Shown here: positions 1 to 8,900 of the stretch, piece after piece
Layout: each line of letters opens with the position of its first letter
How positions within the stretch are numbered: position 1 is the stretch's first letter
Assembly (NCBI GenBank): GCA_030667205.1
Contig: DAOUWH010000008.1
Location: 1 to 13,987, forward strand
Reading direction: 5' to 3'
DNA length: 13,987 nt
Source of the DNA: Nitrospirota bacterium
GTDB taxonomy: Bacteria > Nitrospirota > Thermodesulfovibrionia > Thermodesulfovibrionales > JdFR-86
Notes under the pieces: model-generated
The model's database searches: none
What the model saw: only the letters and a program-made list of their open reading frames with translations
Told to the model about the DNA's origin: nothing
Translations under genes and position numbers: made by a program

Positions 1-1302
1 ATAACGAAGTTTCTTGCGTTGGAGTCCATCGAGGTGGTGGTCATCGACAAGGACCCCAAGAAGCTCGCGCGGGTTGCCGAGGAGCTCGACGCCGCCACCA
101 TAGAGGCTGACGGGGCAAGCCCCTCGGTGATGAAGGAGGCGGGGGCTGAGAACGCCGACATCCTCCTTGCCGTGACCGACAGCGACGAGACCAACATGAT
201 AACCTGCCTCATGGCCAAGGCGATGTTTAAAATCCCCCGGAAGATCGCGCGCCTCAGGAACCCCGAATACTTCCGCAACGAAAAGCTGCTGAGCGCCGAG
301 AACCTCGACATCGACCCTGCCATAAGCCCCGAGCACGAGGTCGCCAGGGCCATAATAAGGCTCGTCGAGACCCCGTTTGCCATCGACGTCGAGGAGTTCG
401 AGGACGGCCTTATAAAGGTTATCGGACACAAGGTCCCCGAGGGTTCCGCCCTGGCGGGGAAGAGGCTCCACGCGATAGCCGGGCTCGGCGACCACAAGAA
501 ATTCCTCATAGGAATCATAGACAGGGACGACACCACAATAATCCCCTCCGGAGACGACGGCATCAAGACCGGCGACGTCATCTACATTCCCGTGAAGAAA
601 TGGGAGGTCGGCGACGCGATGAACTTCCTCGGGGTGAAGGCAACGCCTGCCCGGAAGATAATGATAGTGGGCGGCGGAAGGATAGGCCACTACATTGCCG
701 CGGCCCTCGAGGACAGGGCCGGGGTCAAGGTAATCGAAAGGGACGTCGAAAGGTGCAAGTTCATAAGCAAGAGTCTTTCCAAGAGCATGGTGCTGCACGG
801 CGACGGCTCGGACGAAAACCTCCTTAGAGAGGAGAACATCTCCGGCATGGACGTCTTCGTGGCCGTAACGAACAACGAGGAGTTCAACATCATGGCCTCG
901 CTGCTGGCCAAGAGGCTCGGGGCCCAAAAGACCATAACCATCGTCAACCGCACCGACTACGTCTCGCTGGCGCACGGCCTGGGGCTTGAGGCAGTGCTGA
1001 GCCCCCGCCTGATAACGGCGAGTTCCATACTGAAATACATCAGGCGCGGCGACATACTGTCGCTTACCGCCGTGGCGGAGGAGAGGGCCGAGATTATCGA
1101 GGCCCGGATCGGAAGCGGTTCGTCCCTTATCGGCAAGTCGCTGGCAGAGGCGAAGCTCCCCAAGTCCTCGCTGATAGGCTCGATAATGAGGGGCGAGAAG
1201 ATAATAATCCCCTCCGGCGACGACGTCATAGAGGAAGGCGACAAGGTTATTATCTTTACCCTCAGGAATTCGATAAAGGACGTCGAAAAGCTCCTCGTAT
1301 GA
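1..1302 (+). CDS. trkA: Trk potassium uptake regulatory/NAD-binding subunit TrkA (5' partial)
   Basis: Peripheral cytoplasmic subunit of the Trk K+ uptake system; it binds NAD(H)/nucleotide and gates the TrkH channel. The frame is open from base 1, and 433 residues are visible. The first codons read ITKFLALES, which matches the helix after the first Rossmann glycine loop, so about 14 N-terminal residues with the first GxGxxG lie before the window. The TTG at 19 is not a credible start. The tandem RCK layout of TrkA is clear. The first nucleotide-binding half ends with the acidic VVVIDKD strand and is followed by a TrkA-C domain with PEGSALAGKRL. A second Rossmann domain has GGGRIG at visible residues 224-229 and KVIERD. 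A second TrkA-C domain has SSLIGKSLAEAKLP and IIIPSGDDVIEEGDKVIIF. It ends in TGA 13 nt before trkH, the classic trkA-trkH pairing. The family assignment is very secure. Confidence 0.96.
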   Translation: MTKFLALESIEVVVIDKDPKKLARVAEELDAATIEADGASPSVMKEAGAENADILLAVTDSDETNMITCLMAKAMFKIPRKIARLRNPEYFRNEKLLSAENLDIDPAISPEHEVARAIIRLVETPFAIDVEEFEDGLIKVIGHKVPEGSALAGKRLHAIAGLGDHKKFLIGIIDRDDTTIIPSGDDGIKTGDVIYIPVKKWEVGDAMNFLGVKATPARKIMIVGGGRIGHYIAAALEDRAGVKVIERDVERCKFISKSLSKSMVLHGDGSDENLLREENISGMDVFVAVTNNEEFNIMASLLAKRLGAQKTITIVNRTDYVSLAHGLGLEAVLSPRLITASSILKYIRRGDILSLTAVAEERAEIIEARIGSGSSLIGKSLAEAKLPKSSLIGSIMRGEKIIIPSGDDVIEEGDKVIIFTLRNSIKDVEKLLV

Positions 1303-1315
1303 GCGCGCATAAAAG

Positions 1316-2764
1316 ATGAACTTTCCCCTGATATTGAACCTCGCCGGCACCATTCTGATGATAGTCTCGCTGTTCATGTTCATACCGGTGGGCGTCTCGG
1401 CGCTTACGGCCCAGCCTGACCTGAAACCCCTGCTCCTTGCCGCGGTGCTTACTCTTGTGTCGGGGGGATTGCTGAGCCTCGTGACGAGGGGGCACTCGAA
1501 GGATGAGTTCAGGCACAGGGACGTCTTCACCGTGGTGACCCTCACGTGGCTTCTGGTGAGCCTCTTCGGGTGTCTTCCTTATCTGTTTTCAGGGGCCATG
1601 GACTCCTTCACCGACGCCTATTTCGAGGCCATGGCGGGCTTCACCACCACCGGGGCCACCGTGCTTTCGGACATAGAGGCCCTCCCCATGGGATTGCTGT
1701 TCTGGAGGAGTTTTACGCAGTGGCTCGGGGGAATGGGCATAATACTTTTTGCCCTTGCGGTGCTTCCGTTTCTGGGCTCAAGGGGGATGCAGCTCTTCAA
1801 GGCCGAGGTGCCCGAACTCACGGTCGAGAGGCTCAGGCCGAGGCTTATAGACACCGCCAAGCACCTCTGGTATATCTATCTTGCCCTGACCGGCGCGGCG
1901 TTCGTGCTTTATCTGGCGGGGGGCATGGGCATATTCGACGCCGTCTGCCATGCCTTCACGACTCTGGCCACCGGAGGGTTTTCCACCAAGAACGCAAGCA
2001 TAGGCCATTTCCAGAGCCCTTTTATAGACGTGACCTGCACTGTCGTTATGTTCCTTGCCGGCATCAACTATGCCCTCTACTTCTACTGCCTGAGGGGAAA
2101 CCCCGGCAGGTTCCTCCGTAGCGGCGAGTTCAAGTTCTATGCGGCGATGGGGGTCGGCGCGATACTTCTGATTGCCTTTGCCACGTACGGCACGTCGTAT
2201 TCGTCGGTAGGGGAGTCGTTGAGGTACGCCTCGTTCCAGGCCGTCTCGATAATGACCGGCACCGGCTATACCACCGCGGACTACGATGCCTGGATGCCGT
2301 TTGCAAAGGTGCTCCTTGTACTCCTGATGTTCTGCGGGGGGATGATAGGCTCCACCAGCGGCGGTATGAAACAGATACGTGTGCTCCTGGTATTCAGGCA
2401 GGGCTACCGAGAACTCTACCAGATAATACACCCGCATGCGGTCACTACCGTGAAGGTCGACGGCAAGGTGCTTTCAAAGGAGGTGCTCGGCAGCATCTGG
2501 GGCTTCCTGTTTCTGTTCGTCCTGATATGTGCGGTTGCAACGCTGGCGATGGCCGCCCTCGGCCTGGACATGGTTACGGCGGCCTCGACCGTCATCTCGG
2601 CAATGAGCAACGTGGGCCCCGCCCTTGGCGAGGCGGGCCCCACGGACAACTACGCCTCGATACCCGTGGCCGGCAAATGGGTGCTTGCCTTTTGCATGCT
2701 CGCCGGAAGGCTCGAAATATACACCGTGATGGTGCTTTTTGTGCCGCGGTTCTGGAAGAAATAA
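1316..2764 (+). CDS. trkH: Trk-type potassium uptake channel subunit TrkH
   Basis: Integral inner-membrane K+ translocating subunit of 482 aa, the normal length for TrkH. Hydrophobic segments run throughout. All four pseudo-repeat P-loops are visible, each with its selectivity-filter Gly: TTTGAT (G113), ATGGFS (near G220), MTGTGYTT (near G317) and SNVGPAL (G434). The end, AGRLEIYTVMVLF followed by PRFW, is the usual TrkH C-terminal helix. An SSVGESLRYASFQ segment precedes the third loop, as expected. ATG 1316 was chosen because it begins the first hydrophobic helix (NFPLILNLAGTILMIV) and follows trkA by 13 nt. Only a weak A-rich sequence precedes it, so translation may be coupled to trkA. It works with the TrkA subunit encoded just upstream. 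The stop TAA lies 1 nt before the next gene. Confidence 0.96.
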   Translation: MNFPLILNLAGTILMIVSLFMFIPVGVSALTAQPDLKPLLLAAVLTLVSGGLLSLVTRGHSKDEFRHRDVFTVVTLTWLLVSLFGCLPYLFSGAMDSFTDAYFEAMAGFTTTGATVLSDIEALPMGLLFWRSFTQWLGGMGIILFALAVLPFLGSRGMQLFKAEVPELTVERLRPRLIDTAKHLWYIYLALTGAAFVLYLAGGMGIFDAVCHAFTTLATGGFSTKNASIGHFQSPFIDVTCTVVMFLAGINYALYFYCLRGNPGRFLRSGEFKFYAAMGVGAILLIAFATYGTSYSSVGESLRYASFQAVSIMTGTGYTTADYDAWMPFAKVLLVLLMFCGGMIGSTSGGMKQIRVLLVFRQGYRELYQIIHPHAVTTVKVDGKVLSKEVLGSIWGFLFLFVLICAVATLAMAALGLDMVTAASTVISAMSNVGPALGEAGPTDNYASIPVAGKWVLAFCMLAGRLEIYTVMVLFVPRFWKK

Positions 2765-2765
2765 G

Positions 2766-3995
2766 ATGCCGTTTTACAGGAAGAAATGGTTTTGGGTGCT
2801 GGCCTTCATGGGCCTTGCCGCGGGCCTGCTGTTTCTCAGGTGCTCGCAGAAGGCAGTGGAGGTCAGGACCGGACACGCAAAACGTCAGCTCCTTGAGATA
2901 ACCGTAACCGCCACTTCCACGGGGACGATAAAATCCGACACCGAGGTAAAAGTCGCGGCACAGCGGGTCGGCATGGTATCGGCGGTGCATGTGCTCGAGT
3001 GAGACATTGTCCGGAAGGGCGACGTTATAGTGGAGCTTGATACGACGGAAGCCGGGATTAACCTCGAGAGGGCGCGTGCCGCCCATTCCAGGGCAGAGGC
3101 CGTCCTCGAGAAGCTCAAGGCGTCGCACCGTGCCCTCGATGCCGAGGTCAAATCAGGCATCGCCGGCGCGGAAGCCCGCTTTGAGGAAGCCGGCAGACAG
3201 CACGAAAGATACAGCGAACTGTACGACAGGGGTTTCATATCAAAGGTGGAGTTCGACACCGCGAGGACGGGTTACGAAGTCGCAAAGGCCGAACGCGAAT
3301 CGGCACTGTCGGGCAAGGCGAAGGTCAAGGCCATGGCCAGCGAGATAGCCGCGCAGGCCTCGGCGCTGAAGGAAGCAGGGGAGGCCGTGAAACTTGCCCG
3401 GCTTCAGTACGGGTATTCTTTACTCAAGACCCCCATAACGGGCATAGTCACTTCGCTCCCCGTAAAGCTCGGCGAGATGGTAGGGTTGGGCTACCTTGCG
3501 GCCGAGCTTATCGCGACCGAGTCGCTTTATATCGAGGCCCTCATTGACGAGGCCGACGTCGGCAGAGTGAATACGGGCCAGGAGGTTTTCATAAACATGG
3601 ACGCCTATCCCGAAAGGACCCTTGCCGGCAGGGTATATATGATATCTCCCGTGGTGCTCGGAGAGAAGCACGAGACAAGGACCTTCGAGGTCAGAACAAG
3701 GGTCGTTGACGAAGACGTGGAGCTGAAGCCCGGCATGTCGGCCGACGTTGAGATTGTCGTGGGCAGGGCGGAGGATACCCTGGCGGTCCAGTCGCAGGCG
3801 GTCATCGAGCGCGACGGCAAGCGGTTCGTCTATGTGAAGGACGGCTCAAGGGCGAGGCTCCGCGAGGTCAAAATAGGGCTTTTCAACTGGACGCTCACCG
3901 AGATAACAGACGGCCTCAAGGCCTCCGAGGAGGTTATCATAACCCCCGACGTAGAGGGGCTTAAGGACGGCGTCAGGGTGGAGGTAAAGAAATAG
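2766..3995 (+). pseudogene. macA: MacA/HlyD-family periplasmic adaptor, interrupted by in-frame TGA at codon 79
   Basis: Membrane-fusion (periplasmic adaptor) protein that would link the ABC ATPase/permease downstream to an outer-membrane channel. Read through the stop it is 409 codons, normal for the family. Residues 8-24 form an N-terminal membrane anchor. The first lipoyl half is at about 55-100, and a long charged coiled-coil hairpin spans about 100-210. The second lipoyl half contains LLKTPITGIVTSLPVKLGEMVG-type sequence. A beta-barrel domain (LYIEALIDEADVGRV, then VELKPGMSADVEIVV) and a membrane-proximal domain follow. The reading frame is intact except for TGA at 3000-3002, between HVLE and DIVRKGDVIVELD, where homologues have Gly (EGD.V.KGD). 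A single G-to-T change of GGA would explain it, whether a real nonsense mutation or a sequencing/assembly error. No frameshift is present and both halves look conserved, so any loss is recent. ATG 2766 follows trkH by 1 nt, with a weak GGAAG upstream. The symbol is by family only. Confidence 0.85.
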
Positions 3996-4667
3996 TTGAT
4001 AAAGCTCATCGACATTAAAAAATCTTACGTCCTCCCCAGGCTCACGATTGATATCCTCAAAGGAATAACCCTCGAGGTCCACACCGGAGAGCTTGTTGCC
4101 ATCATGGGGCCCTCGGGCTCTGGGAAGTCCACACTCATGAACATTATCGGCTGCCTCGACAGGCCTACCTCGGGACAATACCTGCTTGAGGGCATCGACG
4201 TGAATGAAAAAACCGACAACGAACTTGCCAGTATAAGGAACACGATGGTGGGTTTTGTGTTCCAGAGTTTCAATCTCCTTCCAAGGCTTCCGGCCTGGAA
4301 GAACGTGGCCGTGCCGCTCCTTTACGCCGGGGTGCCTGTGGCCGAGAGGAAGGAAAAGGCAATGGACATGCTCGGCAAGGTGGGCCTTGAAGGCAGGGCG
4401 GACCACGCGCCGAGCGAACTGTCCGGCGGCGAGCAACAGAGGGTGGCTATCGCAAGGGCATTGATAAACAGCCCCTCCATCATACTTGCCGACGAGCCCA
4501 CGGGCAACCTCGACACCCGTACCGGCGAAGAGATACTGGATATCTTTACCCGGCTTAACGACGAGGGGGCCACCATCGTAATGGTCACCCACGAGAGGAG
4601 CCTTACCGAAGCGGCCCGCCGCATAATAACCATCCGTGACGGGATGAGCGTCAATGGAGATAGTTGA
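3996..4667 (+). CDS. MacB/LolD-type ABC transporter ATP-binding protein
   Basis: Cytoplasmic ATPase of a type VII (MacB/FtsX-like) ABC transporter, 223 aa, the standard size for stand-alone members such as LolD or FtsE. All motifs are intact: Walker A GPSGSGKST at 38-46, Q-loop Q90 in FVFQSFNLLPRL, signature LSGGEQQRVAIARAL from 142, Walker B IILADE at 162-167, D-loop NLD at 171-173, and the H-loop His199 in VMVTHE. The start is TTG 3996, directly after the adaptor stop TAG. A purine-rich GGTGGAGG about 10-12 nt upstream supports it, and the next residues, IKLIDIKKSY, are the usual N-terminus. Its end overlaps the permease start by 14 nt, so the two are made together. In E. coli MacB the ATPase and permease are fused; here they are split. 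With the adaptor the expected role is tripartite export of a peptide, lipid or macrolide-like substrate, which cannot be specified from sequence. Confidence 0.95.
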   Translation: MIKLIDIKKSYVLPRLTIDILKGITLEVHTGELVAIMGPSGSGKSTLMNIIGCLDRPTSGQYLLEGIDVNEKTDNELASIRNTMVGFVFQSFNLLPRLPAWKNVAVPLLYAGVPVAERKEKAMDMLGKVGLEGRADHAPSELSGGEQQRVAIARALINSPSIILADEPTGNLDTRTGEEILDIFTRLNDEGATIVMVTHERSLTEAARRIITIRDGMSVNGDS

Positions 4668-5859
4668 GACCCTGAGGCTTGCGAAGGACTCCCTTACTTC
4701 CAACAGGATAAGGTCCCTCCTTACGATGCTCGGCGTCATCATCGGCGTCGCGGCGGTCATACTGCTTGTCTCGATTGGAGAGGGCGCAAGGCTTTATATC
4801 CGGGACGCCCTCGGCGACCTCGGCACCAACATCCTGGCCATAGTGCCCGGGAAGACCTCGAAAGAGGGCGGGATGCACATGGGCACCTCGTCCGTTCGAA
4901 AACTCACCTATGACGATGCCGTGCTTATCGAGAAACGCGCCGGGAGCGTAAGCGAAGCCGAGCCCGTTATCCTGGGCACCTCGTGGATAAAGTACGGCGC
5001 AAACAGCAGGGACACGTACATCGTGGGAATAACGGGCGACTACTTCGACGTCAGGAACCTCAGGATCGCCCTCGGCAGGAAGTTCACGGAATCGGACGTG
5101 GAGGGCACAAGGAGGGTCTGCGTGCTCGGAAGGACCGTAAAGCGCGACATCTTCGCCGATAAGAACCCGCTCGGAGAGAAGGTCACCATCGGCAATTCAC
5201 GCTACAGGGTAGTGGGGATAATGGCCCCCAAGGGCGTTACCCTCGGAAACGACTTCGACGACCTCGTGCTGATCCCCATAACATCGGCCATTGAGCTTTT
5301 CGACACCGACGCGCTCCTTAACATCACCGTCAAGGTAAGGGGGCACGGCTATATCGAGAGGGCGAAGGAAGAGATAAAGGAGATTTTAATCAGGCGGCAC
5401 GCCGGCCGGGAGGACTTCACCATCCTCAGCCAGGACGAGATGCTCGACATAATGAGCAAGATACTCAACATAATGACAGCAGTGCTTGCCGGGATCGCGG
5501 CCATTTCCCTCGTGGTGGGCGGCATCGGGATTATGAACATCATGCTCGTCTCCGTCCGCGAGCGCACGAGGGAGATAGGCATCCGGAAGGCCCTCGGCGC
5601 GAAGAAAGGAGACATACTCATGCAGTTTCTTGTGGAGGCGGTCACGCTGAGCCTGATAGGGGGAATAATCGGCATCGCTGTCGGGGCCTCGATGTCGTTT
5701 GTGATTTCTTACTTTGTGGAGTTCCTGCCCACGCGGCTTACGTGGTGGTCGATAGCGCTTGCGTTCCTTTTCTCGGTAAACGTGGGCATCTTCTTCGGCG
5801 TCTACCCCGCAAGAAAAGCCGCCCTCTACGACCCCATCGTCGCCCTGAGATACGAATAG
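4654..5859 (+). CDS. MacB/FtsX-family ABC transporter permease
   Basis: Inner-membrane permease of 401 aa with the four-helix MacB topology. TM1 is at about 21-43 (LLTMLGVIIGVAAVILLVSI), followed by a large periplasmic MacB_PCD domain at about 44-270. TM2 is at about 272-300, TM3 at about 322-352 and TM4 at about 363-386. The cytoplasmic coupling sequence RERTREIGIRKALGAKKGDI (302-321) and the C-terminal YPARKAALYDPIVALRYE are hallmarks of the family. ATG 4654 lies inside the end of the ATPase gene (14-nt overlap). It begins the conserved amphipathic N-terminal helix (ETLRLAKDSLTSNRIRSLLT), so the start is convincing. It pairs with that ATPase as a homodimeric mechanotransmission-type transporter. 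MacA-like adaptors normally dock on its periplasmic domain. The family is secure; the substrate is unknown. It is the last gene of the first block. Confidence 0.95.
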   Translation: MEIVETLRLAKDSLTSNRIRSLLTMLGVIIGVAAVILLVSIGEGARLYIRDALGDLGTNILAIVPGKTSKEGGMHMGTSSVRKLTYDDAVLIEKRAGSVSEAEPVILGTSWIKYGANSRDTYIVGITGDYFDVRNLRIALGRKFTESDVEGTRRVCVLGRTVKRDIFADKNPLGEKVTIGNSRYRVVGIMAPKGVTLGNDFDDLVLIPITSAIELFDTDALLNITVKVRGHGYIERAKEEIKEILIRRHAGREDFTILSQDEMLDIMSKILNIMTAVLAGIAAISLVVGGIGIMNIMLVSVRERTREIGIRKALGAKKGDILMQFLVEAVTLSLIGGIIGIAVGASMSFVISYFVEFLPTRLTWWSIALAFLFSVNVGIFFGVYPARKAALYDPIVALRYE

Positions 5860-5921
5860 TTATCAACCCCGTCTCTTCGGGCCAAAAGTGATTTTGGGCC
5901 TGCCCCGCATGTATACTATAT
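5860..5921 (+). other. Short intergenic gap with two overlapping hairpins
   Basis: This 62-nt spacer separates the permease gene from tamB. It holds CCCG (5868-5871) pairing with CGGG (5878-5881) across a 6-nt loop. Overlapping that is a longer stem, GGGCCAAAA against TTTTGGGCC (5879-5901), with loop GTGA and one bulged G. The two cannot form together. No T-run follows either stem, so a classical rho-independent terminator is not supported. The longer stem could still mark the end of the first operon or be an operator over the tamB promoter region. Confidence 0.4.
5912..5917 (+). promoter_or_regulatory. Candidate -10 box (TATACT) for tamB-bamA
   Basis: TATACT differs from the TATAAT consensus at one position and lies in a short AT-rich island. 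No good -35 is visible: TGATTT at 5889-5894 has the right 17-nt spacing but matches poorly. Transcription from it would begin near 5924, at or between the two candidate ATGs of tamB (5922 and 5928), giving an almost leaderless mRNA. This is the only sizeable break in the plus-strand gene run, so a promoter here is plausible. Confidence 0.4.
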
Positions 5922-8900
5922 ATGGTTATGTCGGTAAGGTCTAAAAGAATAATAATCATACTATTCGTAGGCTTAGTCGCGGGTGGCGTCCTGTTCCTAA
6001 GGGGGCCTTATATGTCCAATTTCCTGAAAGCCCTCATACTCCCGGAGGTCCAGTCCGCACTTGGCAGGCAGGTAATTGCCCATAAGATGTACGTCAACCT
6101 CCTGCCCCTTTTTATAGAGGCAAAGGGTGTCAAGGCCTTCAACGAAAAGGGCGAGAGGGTCTTCTCGGCAGAGTCCGTAAAGGCATACATAGGGCTTTCA
6201 AAAGTCCTTAAGCGGCAGATAACGCTGGAGACCATTGTCATAAAAAACCCCCAGGTGTGGCTTGACAGGGCCCAGGCGGAAGAGATATCCCGAAACATCG
6301 AGGAGTCGGGGAAGGGCGGGAAAAAATTCCTGAGCATGAGCACAAGGGCGGTCGTGCTCAGGGAGGGCGAGGTGTCCTATTATGACGAGGGCCTCAACGG
6401 GATAGTAGAGGCCAGGGGGCTGAATGCGGAGGTGATTTTAAGGGAGAGGCCCGAAGTGAATTTTTCAGTCGCCGAGATCAGCACCGCGATTGAGAAATGG
6501 CCTGAGCTTAAGGGACATATAAGCGGCAACTTCTTTGTGGGCAAGGAGTCAATCGAGTTCAAGCGCCTGAACGTAGGCGCCGGGGGCTCGAACCTGAGCG
6601 GAACGGGTTTTTACTCCATGGACGGCACCGGCATGTTCCGTCTGGACCTGGATTTGCTTGTGAGTACGGTGAAGGATATCATGGGGCTCAAGGAGCCCGG
6701 CTACGGCTCGATACACGCCAGGGGCGCGCTCAACCTTACCGACGACATTCTCAATCCCTATCTAGATCTCAATGTTGATGGAGATTTTTATCTCGAGACC
6801 CTCCTCGAGGCTGTCAGGGCAAAGACCAGCCACAGGCTGACAGGGCTTGTAAGCTTTAGCGGAAAGGTCAAGGGCCGGGCCCTTAAAATCTCCGGCACCG
6901 CCGATGCGAGGCTCAGGAACTCAAACCTCTATACGGTAGATATAGACGATCTAACCTGCAAGGTCGCTTATGCGGACAGGATGCTCAGTTTTACGGAAGG
7001 CAAGGCAAAACTCTACGGCGGCACAGGCGCCGCGAAGGTCTCTTTTCCGCTTCCAAGCGCAGACCCCTATTCCGTGGAGGTCGATTTCTCGGACGTGGAC
7101 AGTCCCCCGCTGTTCGAGCGTATAGGGATGGACTGGCTCCAGCTGCCTTTCGGAAAGGTAAATGGGCGCATCAGCACTTCAGGCTCGAATTTCGACCCGG
7201 AAGGGTGGGCTGTCTATGAGGCCCTTGAGCCGAGGGACGACCCTATCGGCAGGATCCAAAAGATAGGCGGCAAATACAGGATGCGGAATAAAATCCTGAC
7301 CCTCACCGATATGGAGGCCTTCTCCGGCGCATCACGGCTGGCCTTTGGCGGCACACTCAATACGCGGGGAAATACCATGGACTTCAACGGCGGCCTCGTT
7401 ACGGAGGACGTGAGTAAACTGATGACCCCCTATTTCGGGAGGCTTACCGGTAGCGGCGAATTCCAGGGCAACGTTTCCGGACCCACATCGGACCCCTTGG
7501 TTAAGGGCAGGGTGTGGATATTTGACGCTTTGCTTGACGATTACCCCCTTGGCGACGTCGAGGGGGAGGCATCCTACAGGAAGAACCTCCTGACCGTTAA
7601 AGAGGCGGGCGCTACGCACGAGCAGGCCAGCTACAGTGTCGAAGGCACTGTTGCGTTTCCGAAGGCATTAAAACTCCTTGAGCTCCGGGAGCCGGACTTC
7701 GACCTCAGGGTCGGCCTTAGCAGGGCGGACCTAGGGGGGCTTTTGAGAATTCACAATGTGAAGGTGCCCGTAGAGGGCAGCATTGAGGGCGAAGTTAACA
7801 TAACCCAAAGCGGAATACCCGAGTACCTGGGCTCGGCCACTGTTACGGACGGCAGCATCTATGGCTACAACGTGCCGTCGGCATCGTTAGACTTCTCATA
7901 CAACTTCGACGCATTTACCATAAAGGAGGCCGCGCTCAGAAGCGGCGACTCCGTGCTCTCCCTTAATGGAAGCATAGCCAGGGAGGGGGATTTTAACTTC
8001 AGGGCAGGCTCTGAAGAAATCTATCTCAGGGACGTTCTTCCCCGGAGCCTTCCCCTGGACTACCGGATGAGCATGAAGGCGGAGGGCAAGGGCACTGTTG
8101 AGCGGCCCGAGATTACGCTTGAGGCCGTCATGTCCGAGGGGAAGTTCGGTGAGTGGCCCGTCGGCGAGGGCACGCTCAAGGCACGCCTGAAGGAAAAAGA
8201 TTTCAGCTTCGATGCAAAGGTCTTCGAGGAGAAGATGGCGCTAAAGGGACAGGCCAGCCTTGAGGCGGATATGCCATGGAGCGCGGAGCTGGACATCATC
8301 AAGGGCAGGTATGACTTCCTGCTCAGTTCTTTTATTAAAGAGGTGCCCGAGGACATGATGTTCAACATCACTGGGAAGGCCCTGCTCTCTGGCGACAGGG
8401 AGCATGTCAAGGCCGCCGCGACCCTCAAGGAGATGACCCTGGCCATGTACGGCCAGAGCTTCTCCAACGACAATGACATAGTTGTCAATGTCGATGACGG
8501 AAAATTCACGTTCCCCGGGTTTAAGTTGAGAAGCGGCAATGCCTCGGTCAACTTCCAGGGGTCCTTCGGGTACAACGATTTTTACGACATCATGATTGAC
8601 GGCACTTCCTCTCTCGCCCCGCTTAAGGCATTTTCGGACAAGATAAGCCTCCTGAGGGGGGAGGCGAGGTTCGTGCTTGCGCTTCAGGGAGATTGGGAAA
8701 AGCCCGGTGTAAACGGCGGCATTGACATTACGGACGGCTCGTTCGGGCTTGAAAGTATCCCGCAGCGCCTTGCGTCAATCAACGGATACAGTTATTTCGA
8801 AGACGACACCGTTGTCATAGAACGCCTTGGCGCAAAGCTCGGGGGCGGCGATATAGAGCTTTCGGGAGTTTTAAAACTTTCGGGCTTCAATCCCAGGTTG

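Noticed and set aside
19..1302. TTG at 19 as the trkA start.
   Set aside because: The frame is open to base 1 and the upstream residues continue the Rossmann helix; the gene is simply cut by the window edge.
1778..2437. 219-codon open frame on the minus strand inside trkH.
   Set aside because: Antisense shadow of a well-conserved membrane protein gene.
2766..2850. Lipoprotein signal (LLFLRC) in the adaptor N-terminus.
   Set aside because: The residue before Cys is Arg, which does not fit a lipobox; a plain membrane anchor, as in MacA, fits better.
3000..3022. TGA as a selenocysteine codon; a 6-bp stem with GGAA loop lies at 3007-3022.
   Set aside because: The family expects Gly, not Cys, at this site. 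The hairpin begins only 4 nt after TGA, closer than known bacterial SECIS loops. No adaptor protein of this type is known to contain selenocysteine.
3030..3995. GTG at 3030 as start of an independent adaptor gene.
   Set aside because: It would begin in the middle of the lipoyl domain without membrane anchor or signal; the upstream segment in the same frame supplies the missing N-terminus.
3846..4760. 304-codon open frame on the minus strand across the adaptor and ATPase genes.
   Set aside because: It spans the junctions of three real genes on the other strand and shows no recognisable domain.
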